Shown piece after piece: positions 1 to 8,401 of a stretch of DNA of 64,000 nucleotides (position 1 is its first letter; the number at the start of each line of letters is the position of its first letter). This stretch comes from Paucimonas sp. (GTDB lineage Bacteria; Pseudomonadota; Gammaproteobacteria; Pseudomonadales; Pseudomonadaceae). The notes below the pieces were generated by a model. The model was not told where the DNA came from. It worked only from the letters and a program-made list of their open reading frames with translations, and ran no database searches. The stretch lies in assembly GCA_031253995.1 (NCBI GenBank), contig JAIRVG010000052.1, forward strand, positions 1 through 64,000. The letters are read 5' to 3'. A program made the translations under genes and the position numbers.

Positions 1-399
1 TATCGCTATACCCGTTACTCGCAGGGTTGGGATTCGCTGTTCACCGGCCTGAGCACCGGCTATGGCACCTGGTTCCAGGGTGAGGTGGCGGCCAACTATT
101 CCGGGCCGTTCAACAGCAACACCGGGATTCACCATGTGGGCCTGAAGGCCACGCCGCTGGAGAACCTGACGGTGGGCGCGCTGTACTTCGACTTCCACAC
201 CCTGGGCGACCGCCACACCTTGAACCTGGATGCGCGGGAGCTCGATTTCTACGTGGAGTGGGCGGTGAACGATCACCTGATCATCAGCCCGGTGATCGGG
301 CTGTATCAGCCGAAGAAGGACGAGAGCAATGGCGGGAACCAGGTTGGGGGGAACGGGACCAATGTGTACAGCCAGTTGACGGTGGCTGTGCCGTTTTGA
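1..399 (+). CDS. Outer-membrane channel, alginate-export (AlgE-like) family, C-terminal part
   Basis: This is the 3' end of a gene that starts left of the window; frame 1 is open from base 1 and stops at TGA 397-399. The 132 visible residues alternate polar and hydrophobic positions as in beta-strands (strands around GALYFDFH and ELDFYVEWAV) and end in a terminal Phe, which is typical of outer-membrane beta-barrels. The sequence resembles the C-terminal strands of the alginate export/carbohydrate porin family. It converges on the IclR gene and lies beside an aromatic degradation operon, so it may serve as the uptake channel for that substrate (inference). Family assignment is moderate because only the tail is visible. 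Confidence 0.6.
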   Translation, partial: YRYTRYSQGWDSLFTGLSTGYGTWFQGEVAANYSGPFNSNTGIHHVGLKATPLENLTVGALYFDFHTLGDRHTLNLDARELDFYVEWAVNDHLIISPVIGLYQPKKDESNGGNQVGGNGTNVYSQLTVAVPF

Positions 400-503
400 T
401 CGCGTGATACGGCGCGGAACCGCGTTTGGGCTTGCAGGTGCTCGTCTTGAGAGCGCTGCAAGCCTCAAGGCGGGCACCCGGCAGCATTACCCCGATCCCC
501 TTG

Positions 504-1265
504 TCAGGCCCCCGAAGCGCCCTCATTGCCAATACCCATGTTGGCCGCGATACGCCGCGCCGTCTCCACCACACGCTCGGTCACCGCCTCCTGGCGCAAC
601 AACTGGAAATTGGCGCTGGTGCCCACGGCCGCCAGGCTGCCGAGGATTTCCTCGCTGCCACTGGCGATGATCGGCGCGGCGATACCGGTCAATCCCAGGT
701 TCAGTTCGTCATGGGTCACGCAGTAGCCGTCCTTGCGGATCTTGCGCGTGGCCTTGGCGAAACTGTCCCAGTCATGGGGGCTGTCCGGGTCGCCGGCCAT
801 GTGTTCCTCGAACAGGCGCTGCAGGCGCCGGCCCTTCTGGTAGGCGATCAGCACCTTGGACTGCGCGCCACGGAAGAACGGCAGCGGCTGCCCGCGGCCA
901 AAGGCGAACCTGTAGGTCTCGGTGGGTTCGGCGATGTAGGTGTTGATGATGCGCCCGTCGTAGAAAACGCTGGCGAATACCGCAAGACCAGTCTCCTGCG
1001 ACAGCTCGTGCATCAGCTCGCGACCGGCGACGAGGATCGGGTCGTACTGCCGCATCATCCAGTCCATCTCGATGATCCGTGGACCCAGGCCATAGCTGCC
1101 GGCATCGACGCGGACCAGCAGCCCGGCGTCGCACAGATCCTTGACGTAGCGGTACACGGTCGCCCGGGACAGGCCCATGCGCTCGGCAATGGACTCAGGG
1201 TCGATCTTCAGGGTCTGCGGGCTGAACAGGTCCAGCACGCTCAGCATCTTGCTCAGGCTACTCAT
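504..1265 (-). CDS. IclR family transcriptional regulator
   Basis: A 253-aa protein of normal IclR length. Residues about 1-65 form the winged helix-turn-helix (recognition region MGLSRATVYRYVKDL), and residues about 75-245 form the effector-binding domain (FASVFYDGRIIN, then ITGIAAPI-like ...GLTGIAAPII). The ATG at 1265 is preceded by AGGAG at a good distance. The gene is divergent from the aromatic operon that begins at 1506, with about 240 bp between them. Regulators of this family in that position commonly control aromatic catabolic operons, so it is the likely specific regulator of the ThDP-to-hydratase operon. A separate AraC-type gene at the operon's end could share that role. Confidence 0.9.
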   Translation of the reverse strand: MSSLSKMLSVLDLFSPQTLKIDPESIAERMGLSRATVYRYVKDLCDAGLLVRVDAGSYGLGPRIIEMDWMMRQYDPILVAGRELMHELSQETGLAVFASVFYDGRIINTYIAEPTETYRFAFGRGQPLPFFRGAQSKVLIAYQKGRRLQRLFEEHMAGDPDSPHDWDSFAKATRKIRKDGYCVTHDELNLGLTGIAAPIIASGSEEILGSLAAVGTSANFQLLRQEAVTERVVETARRIAANMGIGNEGASGA

Positions 1266-1394
1266 CTTGCTCCTGGAATTGCGCGGGGAAGGGCGCGGCG
1301 GGCGCGGCTGCCCGACGTTCGGGCGACGGGGTGAAGGATAGGTGATTCGGACTGAGAAAAACAGGCTTTCAGGTCGGTTTTTTAGCGCTGTAAA

Positions 1395-1426
1395 AATACA
1401 TAAATCTCAAAATATGAGTATTTCGC
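1395..1426. promoter_or_regulatory. AT-rich imperfect inverted repeat, candidate IclR operator/promoter
   Basis: The IclR/ThDP divergent region is strikingly AT-rich. Here AAATACATA is mirrored by TATGAGTATTT around a CTCAaaaTATGAG core. The imperfect palindrome lies about 80-110 bp upstream of the ThDP gene start, a reasonable place for an IclR operator. No clean -35/-10 pair can be assigned. Confidence 0.3.
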
Positions 1427-1505
1427 TTAAAAAATTATTGTCTTGCTCATTTGCTTGTGCAATAAATCTCTCCATCTGCAACGGCCGAACCTTGAGGGGC
1501 TGAAA

Positions 1506-3047
1506 ATGAATGGTGCGCAACTACTGGTGAAGGCGGCTGCGGCGAGCGGCATCGAATACTGCTTCGCCAATCCGGGAACCACTGAAATCCCACTGGTGGC
1601 GGCGCTGGCCAGCGAGCCATCGCTCAAGCCGGTGCTGTCGCTGTTCGAAGGGGTCTGCACCGGTGCCGCTGATGGCTACGGGCGCATCGCTGGTCGCCCG
1701 GCGATGACGCTGACCCACCTGGGGCCAGGCTTCGCCAACGGCATCGCCAACCTGCACAACGCCCGCCGGGCCAACACCCCGATCGTCAACGTGATCGGCG
1801 ATCACGCTGCCTGGCACGTCGACTACGACCCGCCCCTGGCCAGCGACATCACTGCCCTGGCAGGCGCGGTGTCCGGGTGGGTGCGCACCTCGAAGAGCCC
1901 CGACGGGCTTGCCAACGACCTGCGCAGTGCGATCCGTGCCGCCTGGCAGCCGGCCGGGCAGGTCGCCAGCCTGATCCTGCCGATGGACCTGCAGGCCCGC
2001 GAAGTGACGGTGGCTGCCGACTTCGCGCCGTTGGCCGCACCGGTCCGGCGCTTTGCCGGCGACCGCGTGGAGCAGGTCGCCGCCGCCCTGCGCCAGGGCC
2101 TCAAGCTGGTGTTCATCGTCGGTGACGAGGGCCTGGGCGAAGCCGGCCTGCTGGCCGCTGGGCGCCTGGCCGGACTGCCAGGGGTCAAGCTGTTCGCCGA
2201 GACCTTCCCGCGCCTGAGCCATCGCGGTGGCGGTCTGCCGGACCTGGATCGCTTGCCGTACTTCCCGGAAGTGGCGATCGGCATTCTCGAACAGTACGAC
2301 GCGGTGGTCTGCGCCGGTGTGCCCGAGCCGATCAGCTATTTCGGCTACGAAGGGATCCCGTCGCGCCTGGCCGAGCCGGAGCGCCTGCTGCACCTGGCCG
2401 AGGTCGGTGACGACGTCAGCGGCGCACTGGCCGCGCTCGCCGATGCCCTGCAGGCTCCGGCCTGCGAGCCGGCACCGGTGGGTATCGAGCTGCCGCCCGC
2501 CGCTGATGCGTTGTCGCCGCAGTCGGTGGGCCGCGTGCTGGCGGCGGCGCTGCCCCGCGACAGCATCGTCTCGGTCGAGGGGGGCACCTGTGGCTATCCG
2601 TTCTTCACCGCCTCGGCACGGGCCGAACGGCACCGGGTCTTGACCAACACCGGCGGGGCCATCGGCCAGGGCATCCCGGTCGGTTTCGGCGCGGCCCTGG
2701 CCGAGCGCGGCAACACGGTGTTCTGCCTGCAGTCGGACGGCAGCGCGCAGTACACCATCCAGACCCTGTGGAGCATCGCCCGCGAGCAGTTGCCGGTGGT
2801 GATCCTGATCGCCGCGAACCACCGGTACGCCATCTTGCAGAACGAACTGCGCCGCTTCGGCGTGACCGAGTTCGGTCCGCAGGCCTTGAGCCTGACCGAG
2901 CTGGACCGCCCGCGGGTGGACTGGAAAGCCCTGGCCCAGGGGTATGGCGTGCCGGCCTGCACGGTGCACAGCAACGGCGAACTGCATCACGCCCTGGCCG
3001 AAGCCAAGGCCTCGCACGCTCCCTTCCTGATCGAAATGGCCTTGTGA
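1506..3047 (+). CDS. ThDP-dependent enzyme, acetolactate synthase/benzoylformate decarboxylase-like
   Basis: A 513-aa protein with the three-domain ThDP fold. The N-terminal PYR domain carries the conserved Glu in LFEGVCTGAADGYGR and the GPGFANGIANLHNA segment. The C-terminal PP domain carries SDGSAQYT...AAN, a variant of the GDG-X26-NN metal/ThDP motif found in the benzoylformate decarboxylase-like branch. The ATG at 1506 follows GAGGGG and removes an unsupported 21-codon extension. It is the first gene of the catabolic operon, 10 bp before an aldehyde dehydrogenase. A 2-oxo acid decarboxylase feeding that dehydrogenase is the natural reading, but the substrate is unknown. Confidence 0.8.
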   Translation: MNGAQLLVKAAAASGIEYCFANPGTTEIPLVAALASEPSLKPVLSLFEGVCTGAADGYGRIAGRPAMTLTHLGPGFANGIANLHNARRANTPIVNVIGDHAAWHVDYDPPLASDITALAGAVSGWVRTSKSPDGLANDLRSAIRAAWQPAGQVASLILPMDLQAREVTVAADFAPLAAPVRRFAGDRVEQVAAALRQGLKLVFIVGDEGLGEAGLLAAGRLAGLPGVKLFAETFPRLSHRGGGLPDLDRLPYFPEVAIGILEQYDAVVCAGVPEPISYFGYEGIPSRLAEPERLLHLAEVGDDVSGALAALADALQAPACEPAPVGIELPPAADALSPQSVGRVLAAALPRDSIVSVEGGTCGYPFFTASARAERHRVLTNTGGAIGQGIPVGFGAALAERGNTVFCLQSDGSAQYTIQTLWSIAREQLPVVILIAANHRYAILQNELRRFGVTEFGPQALSLTELDRPRVDWKALAQGYGVPACTVHSNGELHHALAEAKASHAPFLIEMAL

Positions 3048-3057
3048 GGCGCCTGAC

Positions 3058-4548
3058 ATGAGCACATTGCAACTGCTGCCCGAAGTGCGGGCATTCCTCT
3101 CCCGGCCGGGTCAGCTGTTCATCGGCGGCAGCTGGCAGGCCGCCCGTGGCGGCGAGCATTTCGCGGTGGAGAACCCGGCGGACGAGAGCTTGCTGAACCA
3201 GGTCGCCGAGGCCCGCGAGGCGGATGTCGACGACGCCGTCGGCGCCGCCCGGCTGGCCTTCGAAGGTGCCTGGCGCAGCTGTTCGCCGGCCCGCCGAGGC
3301 CTGCTGATGTTGCGCCTGGCGGACTTGCTGGAGGCCCACGGCGAGGAACTGGCGCAACTGATCTCCCTGGAGAATGGCAAGCCCATCGCCAACGCCAGGG
3401 GCGAGGCGGCCAGCGCGGCCAACATCATTCGCTATTTCGCCGGTTGGCCGAGCAAGATCGAAGGCAGCACGCTGCCCGTGTCGCCGGCCAGCGGCAACCC
3501 CATGCTCAACTACACCCTGCGCGAGCCGGTGGGCGTCTGCGCGCTGATCGTGCCGTGGAACTTCCCGCTGACCATGTGCGTGTGGAAGCTTGGCCCGGTG
3601 CTCGCCACCGGCTGCACCGCGGTGCTCAAGCCCGCCGAGCAGACCCCGCTGGTGGCCATCCGCCTGGTGCAACTGATCGAGGCCGCCGGCTTCCCGCCGG
3701 GCGTGGTCAACCTGCTCACCGGCCAGGGCGCGCGCACCGGCTCGCCGCTGGCACGGCATGCCGGGGTGGACAAGATCGCCTTCACCGGCTCGACCCAGGT
3801 CGGCAGCCTGATCGCCCAGGCGGCCACCGGCAACATGAAGAAGGTCTCGCTGGAACTGGGCGGCAAGTCGCCGAACATCATCCTTCCCGACGCCGATATC
3901 GCCCGTGCGGCCAAGGGCGCCGCGGACGGCATCTTCTACAACCAGGGGCAGGTCTGCACCGCCGGATCGCGGCTGTACGTGCACGAGTCGGTGCTCGACG
4001 CGGTGCTTGATGAACTGTGCCGGCATGCCGCCGCCCATGTCATCGGTCCCGGCCTCGACCCGGCGACGACCCTCGGGCCGCTGGTCTCCAGGCGCCAGCT
4101 GGACACCGTCGAGGGCTACCTGCGCCGGGGCCAGGAAGAGGGCGCCGAACTGATCTGCGGCGGCCAGCGGCCGGCCCATCTGCAGCAAGGCCATTTCATC
4201 CAGCCGAGTGTGTTCCTCGATCGTCAGGAGCGCGCCTGCGTGGCTCGCGAGGAAATCTTCGGCCCGGTACTCACGGTGATGAGCTGGTCGGAGCCCGAGG
4301 AACTGGTGGCCCGCGCCAACGATTCACCCTACGGCCTGGCGGCCGGCCTGTGGACCAACGACCTGCGCGCGGCGCATCGCCTGGCGGCGCAACTCAAGGC
4401 CGGCTCGGTGTGGATCAACTGCTGGAACGTGGTCGATCCGGCCTCGCCCTTCGGTGGTTACAAGCAATCCGGCTGGGGCCGGGAAATGGGCAAGAACGTC
4501 ATCGACGCCTACACGGAGACGAAAAGCGTCTTCGTCGACCTGGCCTGA
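3058..4548 (+). CDS. NAD(P)-dependent aldehyde dehydrogenase
   Basis: A 496-aa full-length aldehyde dehydrogenase. It has the cofactor-domain motif PWNFPL (about residue 163), FTGSTQVG, the general base Glu in LELGGKSP (about 267) and the catalytic Cys in GQVCTAGSR (about 301). It ends with the usual oligomerisation tail. Its start is 10 bp after the ThDP gene, so it probably oxidises the aldehyde made by that decarboxylase to a carboxylic acid. It belongs to the broad benzaldehyde/phenylacetaldehyde-type family; the exact substrate cannot be read from the sequence. Confidence 0.9.
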   Translation: MSTLQLLPEVRAFLSRPGQLFIGGSWQAARGGEHFAVENPADESLLNQVAEAREADVDDAVGAARLAFEGAWRSCSPARRGLLMLRLADLLEAHGEELAQLISLENGKPIANARGEAASAANIIRYFAGWPSKIEGSTLPVSPASGNPMLNYTLREPVGVCALIVPWNFPLTMCVWKLGPVLATGCTAVLKPAEQTPLVAIRLVQLIEAAGFPPGVVNLLTGQGARTGSPLARHAGVDKIAFTGSTQVGSLIAQAATGNMKKVSLELGGKSPNIILPDADIARAAKGAADGIFYNQGQVCTAGSRLYVHESVLDAVLDELCRHAAAHVIGPGLDPATTLGPLVSRRQLDTVEGYLRRGQEEGAELICGGQRPAHLQQGHFIQPSVFLDRQERACVAREEIFGPVLTVMSWSEPEELVARANDSPYGLAAGLWTNDLRAAHRLAAQLKAGSVWINCWNVVDPASPFGGYKQSGWGREMGKNVIDAYTETKSVFVDLA

Positions 4549-4584
4549 CCTGCTTCACGACACAACACGACACGAGGAATCAAC

Positions 4585-5379
4585 ATGGATCTGCAACTGC
4601 AAGGCCGCGTGGCCATCGTCACCGGCGGCGGCATGGGTATCGGCAAGGAAGTGGCACGCTTCCTTTCCCAGGAAGGCTGCAAGGTGGTGATCTGCGCGCG
4701 GCGCATGTCCTTCCTGGAAGAGGCTGCGAGCGAGATCGCAGCCGAGACCGGCAACGAAGTGCTGCCGCTGTTCTGCGACACCAATGACATGGCTGCGGTG
4801 AGCACCATGGTCGAGCAGGCCCGGGAGCGCTTCGGCCGGATCGACATCCTGGTCAACGGCGCGGCGGCGCCGTCCGGGGTGGTGCGCAACGATATCGAGC
4901 ACGCCGGCGACGACGAACTGCTGGCCGACCTCAATACCAAGGTGATCGGCTACTTCCGCTGCGCCAAGGCGGTGACCCCGCACATGAAGGCCGGCGGCTT
5001 CGGGCGCATCATCAATATCGGCGGCCTCACCGGGCGCGGCAGCAAGGTGCTGTCCGGCATGCGCAACCTGGCCATCGCCCACATGACCAAGACCCTCTCC
5101 GACCAGTTGGGTCCGGATGGCATCACCGTCAACCTGATCCACCCGGGCGTGGTCGACACCCCGCACATCCAGGAACTCTACGAGCGCGAAGGGCTGAAGC
5201 AGGGCAAGACCCCGCAGCAGGTCGAGCAAGGCTACATCGACGCCACGCCGATCCGACGCACCCTGCAGCCCATGGAAATGGGCTGGCTGATCGGTTTCCT
5301 CGCCTCGCCCAAGGCCGGTGCCATCACGGGTGAGTCCATCGGTATCGATGGCGGCCTGACCCGCGGCATCTTCATTTAA
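4585..5379 (+). CDS. SDR-fold protein with non-canonical active site
   Basis: A 264-aa Rossmann protein. It has the cofactor motif TGGGMGIG (residues about 12-19), NGAAAP in place of NNAG, and the conserved Asn in LNTK. It ends with the usual SDR tail GESIGIDGGLTRG. The canonical Ser-Tyr-Lys triad is not present: the INISS position reads INIGG, and the YxxxK position aligns with SGMRN. It may be a divergent subgroup that uses other residues, or a binding or scaffold protein. The ATG at 4585 follows GAGGAA. It lies in the catabolic operon between the aldehyde dehydrogenase and the propeller gene. Confidence 0.85.
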   Translation: MDLQLQGRVAIVTGGGMGIGKEVARFLSQEGCKVVICARRMSFLEEAASEIAAETGNEVLPLFCDTNDMAAVSTMVEQARERFGRIDILVNGAAAPSGVVRNDIEHAGDDELLADLNTKVIGYFRCAKAVTPHMKAGGFGRIINIGGLTGRGSKVLSGMRNLAIAHMTKTLSDQLGPDGITVNLIHPGVVDTPHIQELYEREGLKQGKTPQQVEQGYIDATPIRRTLQPMEMGWLIGFLASPKAGAITGESIGIDGGLTRGIFI

Positions 5380-5391
5380 GGAGTGCAGAGC

Positions 5392-6426
5392 ATGAGCAAT
5401 GGAACCCTGCTGGTCGCGACGGTGGGCCAGGCGGTCATCCGCAGCGCCGACGAAGGCCGCAGCTGGCACCGCCTGGGCGTCAACCAGGCGCTGGAATTCG
5501 ACGCCATCACCCGTTCCCTGAGCTTCAGCCCGCAGGCGCCGGAGACACTCTACGTCGGCGCCGACATCGGCCTGTGCGTGAGCAGCGACACCGGCGGCAC
5601 CTGGCAGCGCCTCGACTCGCCGTTCAACGGCCAGACCGTATGGAAGGTCGCGGTCGACCCGCTGGATGCCCGGCGGATCTTCGTCGGCACCGGCGCGCCG
5701 TCCCGCGCGGTGTTGTGGCGCACACTCGATGGCGGCGCCAGCTGGTACCGGGTGCCGGTGGAGATCCCCGAGTTCTGCGACGGGGTCAACCGCCCGCGCT
5801 TGCTGGCTTTCGCCTACGACCCGACGGATCGCGACCAGGTCTGGTTCGGCCTGGAGGAGGGTGGCCTGTTCCACAGCCGCGATGGCGGCGACAGCTTCGA
5901 GCGCATCGACGATCGCCTGCTGTGGGACTTCAACTCCGATATCCACAGCATCCTGGTGCTGCCTAACCAGGGCGCCAAGGTCATCGTGGTGGTCTGCGTC
6001 AACGCCATCTACCGCAGCGTCGACGAAGGCCTGACCTGGACCGGGATCGTCGCCAAGGAGGCCTTCGGCCTGTATTACGCGCGGGTCATGAGTGCGCCGC
6101 TGGGCAGCGAAAGTACGCTGTACATCAGTATTTCCGACGGCACCCCGGGGACCACCAGCAAGGTCCTGGTCTCGCGTGATGCGGCGCAGACCTGGGAAAT
6201 CCTGCCGTTGCCGCAGCAGCCGAACTCCTGTGTCTGGGCGGTCGCCTTCAACCCGGCCAACCCGCGGCAGATCGTCGCCGGCACCAAGTACGGCCACCTG
6301 TTCACCTCGGAGAACGGCGGCGACAGCTGGCAGAAGCACTGGCGCGAATTCAGCGAGATCGCCGACGTGGCCTGGACCCCGGCGGTGGCGACGATCAAGG
6401 CCGGGCACCAGTCGGTCATCAAGTGA
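5392..6426 (+). CDS. Asp-box (BNR/sortilin-like) seven-bladed propeller protein
   Basis: A 344-aa protein with seven evenly spaced Asp-box motifs of the form S-x-D-x-G-x-[ST]-W: residues 18-25, 64-71, 111-118, 162-169, 209-216, 261-268 and 306-313. That implies a seven-bladed beta-propeller. There is no signal peptide, so it is probably cytoplasmic, unlike most BNR sialidases and photosystem assembly factors. The ATG at 5392 is preceded by AAGGAG; an in-frame GTG nine bases earlier is less likely. It sits in the middle of the aromatic operon. A lactonase- or hydrolase-like role on a ring-cleavage product is possible but unproven. Confidence 0.8.
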   Translation: MSNGTLLVATVGQAVIRSADEGRSWHRLGVNQALEFDAITRSLSFSPQAPETLYVGADIGLCVSSDTGGTWQRLDSPFNGQTVWKVAVDPLDARRIFVGTGAPSRAVLWRTLDGGASWYRVPVEIPEFCDGVNRPRLLAFAYDPTDRDQVWFGLEEGGLFHSRDGGDSFERIDDRLLWDFNSDIHSILVLPNQGAKVIVVVCVNAIYRSVDEGLTWTGIVAKEAFGLYYARVMSAPLGSESTLYISISDGTPGTTSKVLVSRDAAQTWEILPLPQQPNSCVWAVAFNPANPRQIVAGTKYGHLFTSENGGDSWQKHWREFSEIADVAWTPAVATIKAGHQSVIK

Positions 6427-6441
6427 GCGGAGGTCGCCAGC

Positions 6442-6891
6442 ATGAAAGTCGAGATCGTTCGTACCCACCTGTCGCTGTTCGTCACCGATCCAGAGCGCTC
6501 CGCCGCGTGGTACGCCGAGGTGCTGGGCATGCACGAAAGTGCCCGGGGCGAGAGCTGGATCATGATGGCCTTCGGCGCCAAGCACCATGACATCGCCCTG
6601 ATCAAGGCGGCCCCGGGCGCCCATCAGGGCGGTCTGGGCCTGCAGCACTACGGGCTGGAGATCGCCGGCGACATGACCACGCTGCGCCAGCTCTACGGCA
6701 TGTTGCTGGGCAAGGGCGTGGAGATCGTCAAGATCACCGATCACGAGATCGGCAACGGCCTGTATTTCAACGACCCGGACGGCAACCGCCTGGAATTCTT
6801 CCTGGAAACCGAACACGACGACGCGCGGGCCAAGGCCCGATTCAAGGCCGCCGGCGCCCCGAGCCGGCATTTCAACCTGGACCCACTGTGA
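6442..6891 (+). CDS. Small VOC-family protein with extradiol dioxygenase signature
   Basis: A 149-aa single-module glyoxalase/extradiol-fold protein. His9, His69 and Glu118 are placed as the 2-His-1-carboxylate metal ligands. Residues 99-118 fit the extradiol ring-cleavage dioxygenase signature: small residue-x-His, five residues, Leu-Tyr, two residues, Asp-Pro-x-Gly, three residues, Glu. The family's usual enzymes have two such modules (about 300 aa), but short single-module extradiol enzymes are known. GGAGGT precedes the ATG. It is the only ring-cleavage candidate in an operon that also encodes a hydroxylase, a C-C hydrolase-like protein and a hydratase. Confidence 0.8.
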   Translation: MKVEIVRTHLSLFVTDPERSAAWYAEVLGMHESARGESWIMMAFGAKHHDIALIKAAPGAHQGGLGLQHYGLEIAGDMTTLRQLYGMLLGKGVEIVKITDHEIGNGLYFNDPDGNRLEFFLETEHDDARAKARFKAAGAPSRHFNLDPL

Positions 6892-6905
6892 CAAGGAGCA
6901 ATCAG

Positions 6906-7508
6906 ATGAAACCGAGTAATTTCGCCGGCTACCACATCCGCAAGTGGCACAGCTTCGTCGAGGAAACCCTGGCCAACGAGTCCGGGCGCCTGGCCGATGG
7001 CGAGACGCTGTTCAAGTACGCCATCGCCGCGGTCATCCACAATCCCTACGCCGGGCAGTTCAGCGAAAACCTCGACACCCTGATCGAGCCTTCGCCGCTG
7101 CTGGGCGAGGAGTTCGGCCGGCGTATCCGCGAGCTGGCTGGCGACCGGGCCATCGTCAGCTATGGCAAGGCCTGCCTGGTGGGCAGCCAGGGCGAGTACG
7201 AGCATGGCAATGCCTTCCTGACCAACCCGGCGGCCGATCCGGTGCGGGTGGCATTGGGCGGCGGCAAGTCGTGGGTACCGTCCACCGGCAAGCGCGGTGG
7301 CCCGGGGGCGACCATCGACGTGCCGCTGGCGCACAAGGATGCGCTTTACGTGCGCTCGCACTACGACACCATTTCCCTGTCCTTCGGCGACGGTCCGGCA
7401 CCGGACGAGGTGATCATCATCTGGTCGTTCGCCACCCGTGGTCGCCTGCATGCCCGCCTTGGCGGCCTGGCGGCGGCAGACATCAAGGGCGACAACGGCC
7501 TCGTCTGA
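6906..7508 (+). CDS. AA_synth / DUF1185 family protein
   Basis: A 200-aa protein resembling the family labelled 'amino acid synthesis family' (formerly DUF1185). The start at ATG 6906 is chosen because AAGGAG lies 8 bases upstream; an earlier ATG overlaps the VOC stop codon. Conserved-looking stretches are GKACLVGSQGEYEHGNAFL, PSTGKRGGPG and the C-terminal RGRLHARLGG. The biochemical role of the family is not established to my knowledge. Its presence inside an aromatic operon argues for a catabolic role rather than amino acid synthesis. Confidence 0.7.
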   Translation: MKPSNFAGYHIRKWHSFVEETLANESGRLADGETLFKYAIAAVIHNPYAGQFSENLDTLIEPSPLLGEEFGRRIRELAGDRAIVSYGKACLVGSQGEYEHGNAFLTNPAADPVRVALGGGKSWVPSTGKRGGPGATIDVPLAHKDALYVRSHYDTISLSFGDGPAPDEVIIIWSFATRGRLHARLGGLAAADIKGDNGLV

Positions 7509-7537
7509 TCCTTCCACTCGCCATGAGGAGCGCGTCC

Positions 7538-8389
7538 ATGTCCGCGGCATCCTGTTATTTCCACACCCGTTCCGGCCTGCGCCTGCATTACCTGCGCCAT
7601 GGCCGGGGCGGCGCGGTACCGGTCGTGCTGCTGCACGGCCTGCGGGCCTACGCCCAGACCTGGGACAACCTGGTGGCGGCACTGGGCGAGGGCTTCGATT
7701 GCGTAGCCCTCGACCAGCGCGGCCGGGGTGAGAGCGACTGGGCCGAGAGCGACAGCTACCGCACCGAGGTCTACGTCCAGGACCTCGAGGACCTGGTGGC
7801 GCACCTGGGCTGGCCGCGCTTCGTGCTGATCGGTCATTCCCTGGGTGGCGCCAATGCCCTGGAGTACCAGCGCTGCAACCCGGTTCGGGTGACTGCGCTG
7901 GTCATCGAGGACATCGGCCCGGGCTCCTCCAGCAGTAGTGACGGGGCCGCGCGGATCCGGCGAGAAATGGCCGGGACGCCGCTGCTGTTTGCCGACTGGG
8001 CGGCGGCCCGGGATTTCTGGTGCGCCGCCCGCCCCGGGTTGTCCGCCGAAGCCCTGGACTCGCGCCTGCGTCATTCGATGAAGGCGGTGGAGCAGGGGAT
8101 CGCCTGGCGGCATGATCAGCAAGGGATCGCCCAGGCCCGCCTGAGCATCCCGCCGACCGACCTGTGGCCGGCGGTGCGGGGCCTGGATTGCCCGACGCTG
8201 TTCGTGCGCGGTGGCCGCTCCGACTTTCTGCCGGCGGCGCGTCTGGACGAGATGCGCGAGGCCAATGCGCAGGTGCAGGCGGTGGTCGTCAACGACGCCA
8301 GCCACTATGTACATGATGATCAGAATGAAACGTTCAACCGTGAAGTCCTGGCGTTTCTCCACGCTCAGGGCATGGGCCAAAAACAATAG
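7538..8389 (+). CDS. Alpha/beta hydrolase, MhpC-like C-C bond or ester hydrolase
   Basis: A 283-aa alpha/beta-hydrolase with the oxyanion motif LLHGLRAY, nucleophile elbow GHSLGG (about residue 100), an acidic residue in GGRSDFLP and the catalytic His in DASHYVHD near the end. GAGGAG lies 7 bases before the ATG at 7538. In the order hydroxylase, extradiol enzyme, hydrolase, hydratase, it fits the meta-cleavage product hydrolase step (MhpC/BphD role). Simple esterase activity cannot be excluded. Confidence 0.8.
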   Translation: MSAASCYFHTRSGLRLHYLRHGRGGAVPVVLLHGLRAYAQTWDNLVAALGEGFDCVALDQRGRGESDWAESDSYRTEVYVQDLEDLVAHLGWPRFVLIGHSLGGANALEYQRCNPVRVTALVIEDIGPGSSSSSDGAARIRREMAGTPLLFADWAAARDFWCAARPGLSAEALDSRLRHSMKAVEQGIAWRHDQQGIAQARLSIPPTDLWPAVRGLDCPTLFVRGGRSDFLPAARLDEMREANAQVQAVVVNDASHYVHDDQNETFNREVLAFLHAQGMGQKQ

Positions 8390-8401
8390 TCGGTGAGTGT
8401 C

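Noticed and set aside
5392..6426. Propeller protein as a secreted sialidase
   Set aside because: Asp boxes are present, but there is no signal peptide, no FRIP motif and no arginine triad visible, and the context is aromatic catabolism.
4555..6894. Very long open frame (779 codons) on the minus strand opposite the SDR, propeller and VOC genes
   Set aside because: Low-complexity Ala/Gly/His/Asp/Gln translation without domains, exactly antisense to three clear genes; a codon-bias artefact of high GC. The same applies to the minus-strand frames at 7361-9592 and 20228-22861.
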